DNA from: an uncultured Collinsella sp.
Lineage (GTDB): Bacteria > Actinomycetota > Coriobacteriia > Coriobacteriales > Coriobacteriaceae
Direction: 5' to 3'
Assembly: GCA_902494555.1 (NCBI GenBank)
Contig: CABUTR010000052.1
Location: 1 to 7,251, forward strand
Length of the DNA stretch: 7,251 nucleotides
The notes under the pieces were generated by a model. That model did not search any database. It was given only the letters and a program-made list of their open reading frames with translations, and was not told where the DNA came from. Made by a program: the position numbers and the translations under genes. Positions 1-5,699 of the stretch are shown one piece after another; within the stretch, counting starts at the first letter, position 1; every line of letters begins with the position of its first letter.

Positions 1-294
1 CCCCTTACTCCGGCTAATTTGCTGCCCGTGTTCTATGTGCTGCAGACGGTCGCTTACTCGTTATTTGCTCCCATTAAATACTCAATTTTTCAAAATGCTG
101 CTGATTCTTCGATGCGCTGTTCACTGATTTCGATTCAAAGCCAGATGGTTGCGGTGGGCGCTATCCTTTTCTACTTGTTCAGTGCTGCGTTGAGCAACAT
201 CGCGGGCATTCGAGTCGTATTGCTTGTCGCGCTCGGGATTTCTTCTTTGGTTTATATCCCCGCGCTCTTTCGTCTTACAAGCCAAAGGACATGA
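1..294 (+). CDS. Membrane transporter, C-terminal fragment (probably major facilitator superfamily)
   Basis: The frame is open from base 1 to the TGA at 292-294, so this is the last 97 codons of a gene that begins outside the window. The visible part is strongly hydrophobic, with about three membrane spans: one near residues 7-25, one near 48-65 and one near 68-88. It ends in a short basic tail (RLTSQRT). The pattern of paired helices joined by short loops and a positive C-terminus fits the last helices of a 12-span MFS permease, but no signature motif is in view, so the family is inferred from general character only. No substrate can be proposed. The coding sequence is visibly richer in A/T and in AT-ending codons than the acetate kinase genes that follow, which hints at separate ancestry. 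A hairpin terminator follows 33 bases after the stop, so the gene is probably not cotranscribed with ackA. Confidence 0.6.
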   Translation, partial: PLTPANLLPVFYVLQTVAYSLFAPIKYSIFQNAADSSMRCSLISIQSQMVAVGAILFYLFSAALSNIAGIRVVLLVALGISSLVYIPALFRLTSQRT

Positions 295-327
295 GTATTT
301 AGGCACCGATAACTTATATATCAACGC

Positions 328-361
328 AATAAACCCGAGCGCGAGGGCGTTTGGGTTTATT
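328..361 (+). terminator. Intrinsic terminator after the transporter gene
   Basis: A perfect 9-bp inverted repeat (AATAAACCC at 328-336, GGGTTTATT at 353-361) is extended inward by six more pairs, two of them G-T, to a GAGG loop at 343-346. The 3' arm runs into TTTATTATT. It is a long stable hairpin with a weak U-rich tail. It probably ends the transporter transcript. If the acetate kinase promoter lies upstream, in the AT-rich stretch 308-324, the hairpin would instead sit in that gene's leader. Confidence 0.65.
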
Positions 362-414
362 ATTGAAGCGTATGTAACCTGGCGGCGCCACACCGCCTGT
401 TAGTAGGGAGACAC

Positions 415-1593
415 ATGAACGTTCTGGTCGTCAACGCAGGATCTTCGACCCTTAAGTATCAGGTCATCGATACCAAGTCCCACAAGGTGTCCGCAAAGGG
501 CTCCTGCGAGCGCGTCTGCTTTACCGGCGGTACCTTCACCCATGCTGCCAACGGCTCCAAGAAGGTGACCGAGAACATCGAGTTCCCCGACCACAAGGTC
601 GCCATCGAGGTCGTCCTGAAGGACCTCGAGGCCAACGGCGTCAAGATCGAGGGTATCGGCCATCGTATCGTTCAGGGCGGTTGGTATTTCGGCGATTCCT
701 CCCTCGTCGACGAGGACGTCCTCGCCAAGATCCGCGAGGTCGCCCCGCTGGCGCCGCTGCACAACAACCCCGAGGCCAACGTTATCGAGTACTGCCTGGA
801 GCAGTATCCCGACCTGCCCAACGTTACGGTCTATGACACCGCCTTCCACTTCAATATGCCCGAGGTCGCCAAGACCTACGCCCTGCCCAAGGACGTCTGC
901 GACAAGCTGCACATCCGTAAGTACGGCGCCCACGGCACCAGCTACCGTTATATCTCCAAGAAGGTCGCTGAGATGACCAACGGCGAGGCCCGCAAGGTCG
1001 TCGTGTGCCATATCGGCTCCGGCGCTTCCCTGTGCGCCATCGAGGACGGCAAGTGCATGGACACCACCATGGGCTTGACCCCGCTCGACGGCGTCATGAT
1101 GGGCACCCGCTGCGGTTCCATCGACCCGGCTACCGTGTGCTACCTGCAGCGCGAGGGCGGCTATACCTTCGACGAGGTTGACGAGATGATGAACAAGAAG
1201 TCCGGCCTTTTGGCTGTGACCGGCGGCAAGACCAACGACTGTCGCAACGTCGAGGAGCTCGCCGCTGCTGGTGACCCCGAGGCTCAGCTCGCCTTCGACA
1301 TGTTTGTCTACAAGATTGCCGCCAAGGCTGCCGAGATGGCCACTTCTATGTGCGGTATGGACACCCTGGTCTTTACCGCCGGCATCGGCGAGCACGCTCC
1401 GGCTGTCCGCGCCGGCGTTGCCGACCGCCTGGCCTTTATGGGCGTCAAGATGGATCATGCCCGCAACGCCCTGCGTGGTGACGGCGCTTGGTGCCTGTCT
1501 GCCAAGGATTCCAAGGTCAAGATTTTCGTCATCCCCACGGACGAGGAGTTCATGATCGCTTCCGACGTCGAGCGCATCGTCAACGGCAAGTAA
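415..1593 (+). CDS. ackA: Acetate kinase, upstream copy with altered active-site motifs
   Basis: ATP:acetate phosphotransferase makes ATP and acetate from acetyl phosphate and ADP in the cytoplasm, as the last step of the Pta-AckA route. The protein has 392 residues, normal for the family, and belongs to the ASKHA fold. Visible motifs are the N-terminal phosphate loop (N7, S10, S11, K14), GHR at 82-84, DTAFH at 141-145, HGTS at 173-176, TPLDG and GTR at 222-232, FTAGIGE at 320-326 and TDEE at 375-378. The start follows AGGGAG at 405-410. It is about 60% identical by eye to the next gene. Unlike that copy it has T12 where Ser is usual, Y177 in HGTSY (usually HGTSH), S202 in CHIGSGAS (usually CHLGNGAS) and DCRN where D-x-R-D is usual. 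Both copies have Q87 in GHRIVQGG, where His is typical. It could therefore be a specialised acyl kinase. Its function as an acyl kinase is secure; its preferred substrate is not. Confidence 0.93.
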   Translation: MNVLVVNAGSSTLKYQVIDTKSHKVSAKGSCERVCFTGGTFTHAANGSKKVTENIEFPDHKVAIEVVLKDLEANGVKIEGIGHRIVQGGWYFGDSSLVDEDVLAKIREVAPLAPLHNNPEANVIEYCLEQYPDLPNVTVYDTAFHFNMPEVAKTYALPKDVCDKLHIRKYGAHGTSYRYISKKVAEMTNGEARKVVVCHIGSGASLCAIEDGKCMDTTMGLTPLDGVMMGTRCGSIDPATVCYLQREGGYTFDEVDEMMNKKSGLLAVTGGKTNDCRNVEELAAAGDPEAQLAFDMFVYKIAAKAAEMATSMCGMDTLVFTAGIGEHAPAVRAGVADRLAFMGVKMDHARNALRGDGAWCLSAKDSKVKIFVIPTDEEFMIASDVERIVNGK

Positions 1594-1602
1594 TTGCAAG
1601 AG

Positions 1603-1643
1603 GGGAGGGGCTGGACGACCGAGCGCCGTTCGGCCCCTCTTTT
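1603..1643 (+). terminator. Intrinsic terminator between the two acetate kinase genes
   Basis: GAGGGGC (1605-1611) pairs with GCCCCTC (1633-1639). The stem continues inward through 1612-1617 and 1627-1632 with some G-T pairs, and is followed by TTTT at 1640-1643. It starts about ten bases after the stop of the upstream kinase gene. It implies that the downstream kinase needs its own promoter. Confidence 0.85.
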
Positions 1644-1662
1644 GTGCTCGTTGGGCGATATG

Positions 1663-1692
1663 CTTGATAGCTATTTATCAAGTTGTGATAAC
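1663..1692 (+). promoter_or_regulatory. Candidate promoter and palindromic operator of the second acetate kinase gene
   Basis: TTGATA at 1664-1669, 17 bases, then GATAAC at 1687-1692 make a plausible -35/-10 pair (five and four matches to consensus). A palindrome overlaps the -35 box: TTGATA-N6-TATCAA at 1664-1681, or 7-bp arms counting the flanking C and G. An alternative -10 is TAAAAT at 1700-1705. The TTG-N12-CAA spacing resembles redox-repressor Rex sites, but the inner bases do not match that consensus. A protein that binds here is inference only. Confidence 0.4.
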
Positions 1693-1757
1693 TTCTTATT
1701 AAAATGCGGCCGCCTTAAGGGGTCTGCGTCGACCGTATTGCACTGCAAAGGAGTCTC

Positions 1758-2936
1758 ATGAACGTACTTGTTGTCAACGCCGGCAGCTCAAGCCTTAAAT
1801 ATCAGCTTTTGGATACCGATACTCGCGAGGTTTTCGCCAAGGGCAACTGCGAACGTATCGGTTCGGACATGGGCATCTTTGGCCACTCCGAGAACGGTGG
1901 CGCCAAGCAGACCGAGGAGGTCCCTTTCCCCGATCATCGCTCTGCTATCGCTCGCGTGCTCGAGGAGCTCGAGAAGACCGACTTTACGATTGATGGCATT
2001 GGCCATCGTATCGTTCAGGGCGGCTGGCACTTCGATGATTCCGCAGTTGTCGACGACGAGGTTATGGCCAAGATTCTTGAGGTGGCACCGCTTGCTCCGC
2101 TGCACAACTACGGCGAGGCCGCAGCAATCGAGTATTGCCGCGAGAAGTATCCGGAGCTGCCCAACGTCGCCGTCTTCGATACCTCGTTCCACATGACCAT
2201 GCCCGAGGTCGCCTATATCTACGCACTGCCCAAGGACGTGTGCGACAAGTACCACGTGCGCAAGTACGGCGCCCACGGTACGAGCCACCGCTACGAGTGG
2301 ATGATGGCCAAGGAGATCCTGGGTTCGCGCTGCCACCGTCTGCTTTCGTGTCATCTGGGCAACGGCGCTTCGCTCGCCGCCATTGAGGACGGTGTATGCC
2401 GCGATACCACGATGGGCCTCACGCCGCTCGACGGCCTGATGATGGGCACCCGTTGTGGTTCCATTGACCCGGCCACCGTGTGCTACCTGCAGCGCGAGGG
2501 CGGCTACAGCTACCAGGAAGTCGATGACATGATGAACAAGCAGTCTGGTCTGCTTGCCATCTCGGGCATCTCCAACGACGCCCGTGACATCCGTACGCGC
2601 GCCTCCGAGGGCGACGAGCGCTGCCTGCTCGCCTTCGATATGTTCGCCTACAAGGCCATGCAGCAGGCCGGCTCCATGATCGCTTCCATGGCGGGCGTGG
2701 ACACCATTACCTTTACCGCCGGCATTGGCGAGAACGACTGGTCGATCCGCAAGGCTTTCTGCGACTGCTTCGAGTGGCTGGGCGTGCGCATCGACAACAA
2801 CAAGAACCGCGAGGCCGTGGGTAACGGCCCGCAGGTCATCAGCGCCGCCGGCTCTTCCGTCACGGTCATGGTCATCCCCACCGACGAGGAATACATGATC
2901 GCCCACGACGTCGAGCGTCTGACCGCGAATAACTAG
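1758..2936 (+). CDS. ackA: Acetate kinase, downstream copy with near-canonical motifs
   Basis: This is a second, tandem acetate kinase of 392 residues, nearly collinear with the first. It should interconvert acetyl phosphate plus ADP and acetate plus ATP. The phosphate loop is NAGSSSLK (7-14), GHR lies at 82-84, DTSFH at 141-145, HGTSH at 173-177, CHLGNGAS at 198-205, GTRCGSIDP at 230-238, NDARD at 273-277, FTAGIGEN at 319-326 and TDEE at 375-378. These agree better with the family than the upstream copy does; GHRIVQGG (Gln for the usual His) and GSIDP (usually GDIDP) are shared by both. The start is supported by AAAGGAG at 1747-1753, four bases before ATG. A terminator separates it from the upstream copy, so the two are probably transcribed separately. 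This copy is the better candidate for the housekeeping enzyme paired with Pta, although pta is on the other strand and converges on it. Confidence 0.95.
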   Translation: MNVLVVNAGSSSLKYQLLDTDTREVFAKGNCERIGSDMGIFGHSENGGAKQTEEVPFPDHRSAIARVLEELEKTDFTIDGIGHRIVQGGWHFDDSAVVDDEVMAKILEVAPLAPLHNYGEAAAIEYCREKYPELPNVAVFDTSFHMTMPEVAYIYALPKDVCDKYHVRKYGAHGTSHRYEWMMAKEILGSRCHRLLSCHLGNGASLAAIEDGVCRDTTMGLTPLDGLMMGTRCGSIDPATVCYLQREGGYSYQEVDDMMNKQSGLLAISGISNDARDIRTRASEGDERCLLAFDMFAYKAMQQAGSMIASMAGVDTITFTAGIGENDWSIRKAFCDCFEWLGVRIDNNKNREAVGNGPQVISAAGSSVTVMVIPTDEEYMIAHDVERLTANN

Positions 2937-2958
2937 TGCGTTCGCTTGCGATTGAACG

Positions 2959-2994
2959 AAAGGCCTCCTGAGCAGCAGCTCAGGAGGCCTTTTT
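2959..2994 (+). terminator. Strong intrinsic terminator after the second acetate kinase gene
   Basis: A perfect 15-bp stem (2959-2973 with 2978-2992) has an AGCA loop at 2974-2977 and ends in a run of five T (2990-2994). It begins 22 bases after the stop codon. The T-run shows plus-strand direction. Confidence 0.95.
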
Positions 2995-3142
2995 GCTAGC
3001 AGGCGGAAATTCCAGTCCCAAAGTGATCATCACCAGTAACGCCTGCGCTCCCAGCAACGACACCCATCCATTCAGATCCTCAGCCCCAGCTCGTAGCCAA
3101 GCCGCTGCCCACTCCAGATGCTCTGATTGCTACGTGGCGGCA
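2995..3142. other. Intergenic stretch without a supported gene
   Basis: This lies between the terminator and the palindromic element and has no convincing start, ribosome site or family motif. The plus-strand open frame that runs through it into the palindrome (2993-3316) has a composition unlike a real protein and overlaps the end of pta. The minus strand has a stop-free run of 49 codons (stop at 2980-2982, upstream in-frame stop at 3130-3132) with a hydrophobic segment and no ATG near its beginning. It may be a decayed gene end, but this is weak. Confidence 0.4.
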
Positions 3143-3269
3143 GGGACCCTACAGGGTAAAGCTCTGAAAACATTCCGCAGGACGGAGGAAGCCCCCGCCG
3201 CACGTAGTGCGCAGCGGGGGCTTCCGACATGTCCGAGGACGTTTTCAGAGCTTTACCCTGTAGGGTCCC
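3143..3269 (-). repeat. 127-base nested palindromic element (copy 1), after pta
   Basis: The outer arms at 3143-3171 and 3241-3269 are perfect 29-bp reverse complements. Inside, GGAAGCCCCCGC (3187-3198) pairs with its complement at 3214-3225, and CGCAC (3199-3203) pairs with GTGCG (3207-3211) around a three-base loop. This leaves a two-base bulge at 3212-3213. Read on the minus strand, the interior begins GTCCT and ends TGCGGAAT, like the core edges of the two elements near 6756-7083, although the rest of the interior differs. It starts 15 bases after the pta stop. There is no U-run, and the A/T-rich part of the arms faces the loop, so it is not an ordinary terminator. It may still stop or protect converging transcripts. 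Confidence 0.9.
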
Positions 3270-3284
3270 GAGGGGCTATGTCCG

Positions 3285-4265
3285 CTACTCAGCCATCTGA
3301 GCCTGGACGGCGGTGATGGCTACGACACCCACGATGTCGTCGGCGGAGCAACCGCGCGAAAGGTCGTTAACCGGCTTGGCGATGCCCTGCAGGATGGGGC
3401 CGTAGGCATCGGCGCCGGCGAAGCGCTGGACCAGCTTGTAGCCGATGTTGCCGGCCTCGAGGTCGGGGAACACGAGCACGTTGGCCTTGCCGGCGACAGA
3501 GGAGCCGGGGGCCTTGAGCTGGGCGACGGTGGGGACGATGGCGGCGTCGAGCTGCAGGTCGCCATCGATGGCGAGCTCGGGAGCCTTCTCCTTGCAGAAC
3601 TTCACGGCCTCCTGGACCTTCTTGGCGACCTCGCCGCCGGCGGAGCCCATGGTGGAGTAGGAGAGCATGGCCACGTGCGGCTCAACGTTGCCCATGAAGG
3701 TGGACCAGGAGTGAGCGGAGGCGATGGCGATCTCGGAGAGCTCGTCGGAGGACGGGTTGATGTTGAGGCCGCAGTCGGCGAAGATCAGCGTGCCGTCGGT
3801 GCCGAACTGCGGGGTGTCGGTGCACATCACGAAGAAGGCCGAGACCAGCTTGGTGCCCGGGGCGGTCTTGAGGATCTGAAGCGCGGGGCGCAGGGTGTCG
3901 GCGGTGGAGTGGCAGGCACCGGAGACCAGGCCGTCGGCGTCGCCCATCTTGACCATCATGGTGCCAAAGTAGGTGGCGTCCATCACCTGGGCGCGAGCCT
4001 GCTCGATGGTAACGCCCTTCTTGGCGCGGAGCTCGGCAAACTTCTGTGCGTACTCCTCGTGCTTCTCGGCATTGCGCGGGTCGATGACGGTGGCGCCGGG
4101 AACGTTGATCTCGTTGGGATCGCCCAGGATGACGATGTTGGCCAGGCCTTCCTCGATGATCTTGTTGGCCGCGACGATGGTGCGCGGATCCTCGCCCTCG
4201 GGCAGGACGATGGTCTTAAGGTCGGCCTTGGCGGCAGACTTCATACGGTTTAGGAAATCGCTCAT
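3285..4265 (-). CDS. pta: Phosphate acetyltransferase
   Basis: This cytoplasmic enzyme makes acetyl phosphate and CoA from acetyl-CoA and phosphate, feeding acetate kinase. The protein has 326 residues, which fits the short single-domain class without the N-terminal regulatory domains of the long enterobacterial form. Motifs in order are IVLPEGED near residue 19, DGLVSGACHSTADTLRPALQ near 110-130, FADCGLNINPSSDE in the middle, VAMLSYSTMGSAGG, DGDLQLDAAIVP, and near the C-terminus NVLVFPDLEAGNIGYKL followed by GPILQG and DLSRG. These are the classic Pta substrate-pocket blocks. The start at 4265 follows AAGGAG (minus strand, 4270-4275) four bases upstream. The usual partner gene ackA is not in the same operon: pta converges on the second ackA copy with a terminator and a palindrome between them. 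The leader carries a hairpin with a U-rich tail (4315-4337). Confidence 0.96.
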   Translation of the reverse strand: MSDFLNRMKSAAKADLKTIVLPEGEDPRTIVAANKIIEEGLANIVILGDPNEINVPGATVIDPRNAEKHEEYAQKFAELRAKKGVTIEQARAQVMDATYFGTMMVKMGDADGLVSGACHSTADTLRPALQILKTAPGTKLVSAFFVMCTDTPQFGTDGTLIFADCGLNINPSSDELSEIAIASAHSWSTFMGNVEPHVAMLSYSTMGSAGGEVAKKVQEAVKFCKEKAPELAIDGDLQLDAAIVPTVAQLKAPGSSVAGKANVLVFPDLEAGNIGYKLVQRFAGADAYGPILQGIAKPVNDLSRGCSADDIVGVVAITAVQAQMAE

Positions 4266-4314
4266 GTTACTCCTTACAAGCGTTTCGCTAAGCTCCAGGC
4301 GCCCGGCTGTTCAC

Positions 4315-4337
4315 GAATAAACCCGCTGCTAGCGGGT
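4315..4337 (-). terminator. Terminator-like hairpin in the pta leader
   Basis: On the minus strand ACCCGCT-agc-AGCGGGT (4337 down to 4321) forms a 7-bp stem with a three-base loop, followed by TTATT; with the last paired T this gives a TTTATT tail. It lies about 50 bases upstream of the pta start codon and downstream of a candidate minus-strand -10 box at 4393-4398. If that box is the pta promoter, the hairpin could act as an attenuator. It could also simply stop stray minus-strand transcripts before pta. Confidence 0.45.
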
Positions 4338-4389
4338 CTACCTTTCAATTATGTTCGCCGCTGTGCTTGAGCTTTCCTTGTGTGGCAAG

Positions 4390-4421
4390 CTCATTATAGG
4401 ACGCATTAGCGCTATAATCGC
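4390..4421. promoter_or_regulatory. Candidate overlapping divergent promoters for pta and glf
   Basis: There is a consensus TATAAT on the plus strand at 4413-4418, facing glf, and another on the minus strand at 4393-4398, facing pta. They form a perfect inverted repeat, ATTATAG (4393-4399) and CTATAAT (4412-4418), 12 bases apart. With normal 17-base spacing each -10 box overlaps the other promoter's -35 position (4390-4395 and 4416-4421). Both -35 sequences are poor matches. The two promoters would exclude each other if both are used. Confidence 0.45.
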
Positions 4422-4434
4422 TCTGATAAATATG

Positions 4435-4482
4435 TCTCGAAGAATGTTCGAGAAAAGCCCAGCTAACAAGCCCGTGGCTTTT
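4435..4482 (+). promoter_or_regulatory. Two adjacent hairpins in the glf leader
   Basis: TCTCGAA (4435-4441) pairs with TTCGAGA (4447-4453) around a five-base loop. AAAAGCC (4453-4459) pairs with GGCTTTT (4476-4482) around a 16-base loop, ending four bases before the AAGGAG ribosome site at 4486-4491. Both stems are perfect 7-bp matches. The first could be an operator or an RNA hairpin. The second ends in a short U-run and could tune access to the ribosome site. Function is inference. Confidence 0.35.
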
Positions 4483-4496
4483 GACAAGGAGTATCG

Positions 4497-5699
4497 ATGC
4501 AGATTACCTCAGGCCTGCCTGAAGGCTTTAACGCCGGCGCGTACGACATGATTGTCGTCGGTGCTGGATATGCCGGTGCCGTTTGCGCCCGCCGTCTTGC
4601 CGAGACCATCGGCTATCGTGTTGCCGTTTTGGAGCGCCGTAGCCACATTGCGGGCAATGCCTATGACTGCACTGACGAGGCCGGAATCCTGATCCACGAG
4701 TACGGTCCGCATATCTATCACACCTTTAACGAGCGCGTGCACAATTTCCTGTCGCGCTTTACCAAGTGGACGGATTATCAGCACAAGGTGCTCGCCAACA
4801 TCAACGGCACCCTTATGCCCGTGCCCTTCAACCATGCGAGTCTCAAGCTCGCCTTTGGTGATGAGCGCGGCGAGGAGCTGTATCAGAAGCTCGTGGAGAC
4901 CTTTGGCAAGGATGTCAAGGTGCCCATTATGGAGCTGCGTAAGAAGAACGACCCCGACTTGGCCGAGGTCGCCGATTACGTCTACGAGAACGTCTTTTTG
5001 CATTACACCATGAAGCAGTGGGGCCAGACGCCCGACCAGATCGATCCCTCGATCACCGGTCGCGTTCCCGTCTTTGTGGGCGACGATGACCGCTATTTCC
5101 CGCAGGCTCCCTTCCAGGGTATGCCGCAGGACGGCTACACGGCGCTGTTCGAGCATATGCTCGACCACGACCTGATCGACGTGTTCTGCGACGTGGACGC
5201 CCGCGATCTCTTCGAGATCGACGAGACAACCGTCAAGGTCGACGGCAAGGTCTACGGCGGCGAGATTGTCTATACCGGTCCGCTCGATGAGCTGTTCAAC
5301 CTCGACTTGGGCGCGCTGCCGTACCGCACGCTCGACATGAAGTTCGAGACGCTCGATATGGACCAGTTCCAGCCCGTGGGCACCGTCAACTACACCACGA
5401 GCGAGGATTACACGCGCATCACCGAGTTCAAGAACATGACCGGTCAGGTTTTGCCCGGCAAGACCACCATCATGAAGGAGTACTCCAAGGCCTATACGCC
5501 CGGCTCGGGCGAGACGCCGTATTACGCCATTCTTGAGCCCGAGAACCGCGAGCTCTATGAGCGCTATCTTGAGCGCGTCCAGAACCTGACAAACTTCCAC
5601 CCGGTGGGTCGTCTGGCCGAGTATCGTTACTACGATATGGATGCCGTGACCAATTCCGCCCTCGATCTTTCGGATGAGATTATCGCCTGCCATGCATAA
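4497..5699 (+). CDS. glf: UDP-galactopyranose mutase
   Basis: This FAD-dependent cytoplasmic enzyme interconverts UDP-galactopyranose and UDP-galactofuranose, the donor for galactofuranose in surface glycans. The protein has 400 residues, close to the family length plus a 15-residue N-terminal extension before the fold. The dinucleotide-binding loop is G22-A-G24-Y-A-G27, with the acidic end of the beta-alpha-beta unit at ER (46-47). Further family blocks are HEYGPHIYHT (67-76), YTMKQWG (170-176), GDDDRYFP (195-202), PFQGMPQDGYT (204-214), YTGPLDE (259-265) and GRLAEYRYYDMD (371-382), the last two regions carrying the conserved Arg and Tyr residues for the diphosphate and flavin. The start at 4497 is set by AAGGAG at 4486-4491, five bases upstream. 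The next gene overlaps its end, so the two form an operon. The short leader contains two hairpins. Confidence 0.96.
   Translation: MQITSGLPEGFNAGAYDMIVVGAGYAGAVCARRLAETIGYRVAVLERRSHIAGNAYDCTDEAGILIHEYGPHIYHTFNERVHNFLSRFTKWTDYQHKVLANINGTLMPVPFNHASLKLAFGDERGEELYQKLVETFGKDVKVPIMELRKKNDPDLAEVADYVYENVFLHYTMKQWGQTPDQIDPSITGRVPVFVGDDDRYFPQAPFQGMPQDGYTALFEHMLDHDLIDVFCDVDARDLFEIDETTVKVDGKVYGGEIVYTGPLDELFNLDLGALPYRTLDMKFETLDMDQFQPVGTVNYTTSEDYTRITEFKNMTGQVLPGKTTIMKEYSKAYTPGSGETPYYAILEPENRELYERYLERVQNLTNFHPVGRLAEYRYYDMDAVTNSALDLSDEIIACHA

Noticed and set aside
400..1599. Long minus-strand open frame opposite the first acetate kinase, with similar antisense frames opposite the second kinase, pta, glf and the glycosyltransferase
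   Set aside because: These are by-products of G+C-rich codon bias. The sense strands carry clear families with ribosome sites, while the antisense translations are low-complexity and rich in G, L, V, D and H with no motifs.
1664..1681. FNR site upstream of the second acetate kinase gene
   Set aside because: The half-sites TTGAT and ATCAA are present but are eight bases apart and not four.
2993..3316. Plus-strand frame of 107 codons between the ackA terminator and the pta end
   Set aside because: It starts inside the terminator T-run, crosses the whole palindrome, overlaps the pta 3' end, has no ribosome site and resembles no protein.
4438..4450. LexA box in the glf leader (CGAA...GTTCG)
   Set aside because: The half-sites are one base too close for the Gram-positive LexA consensus, and the left half lacks the required C.
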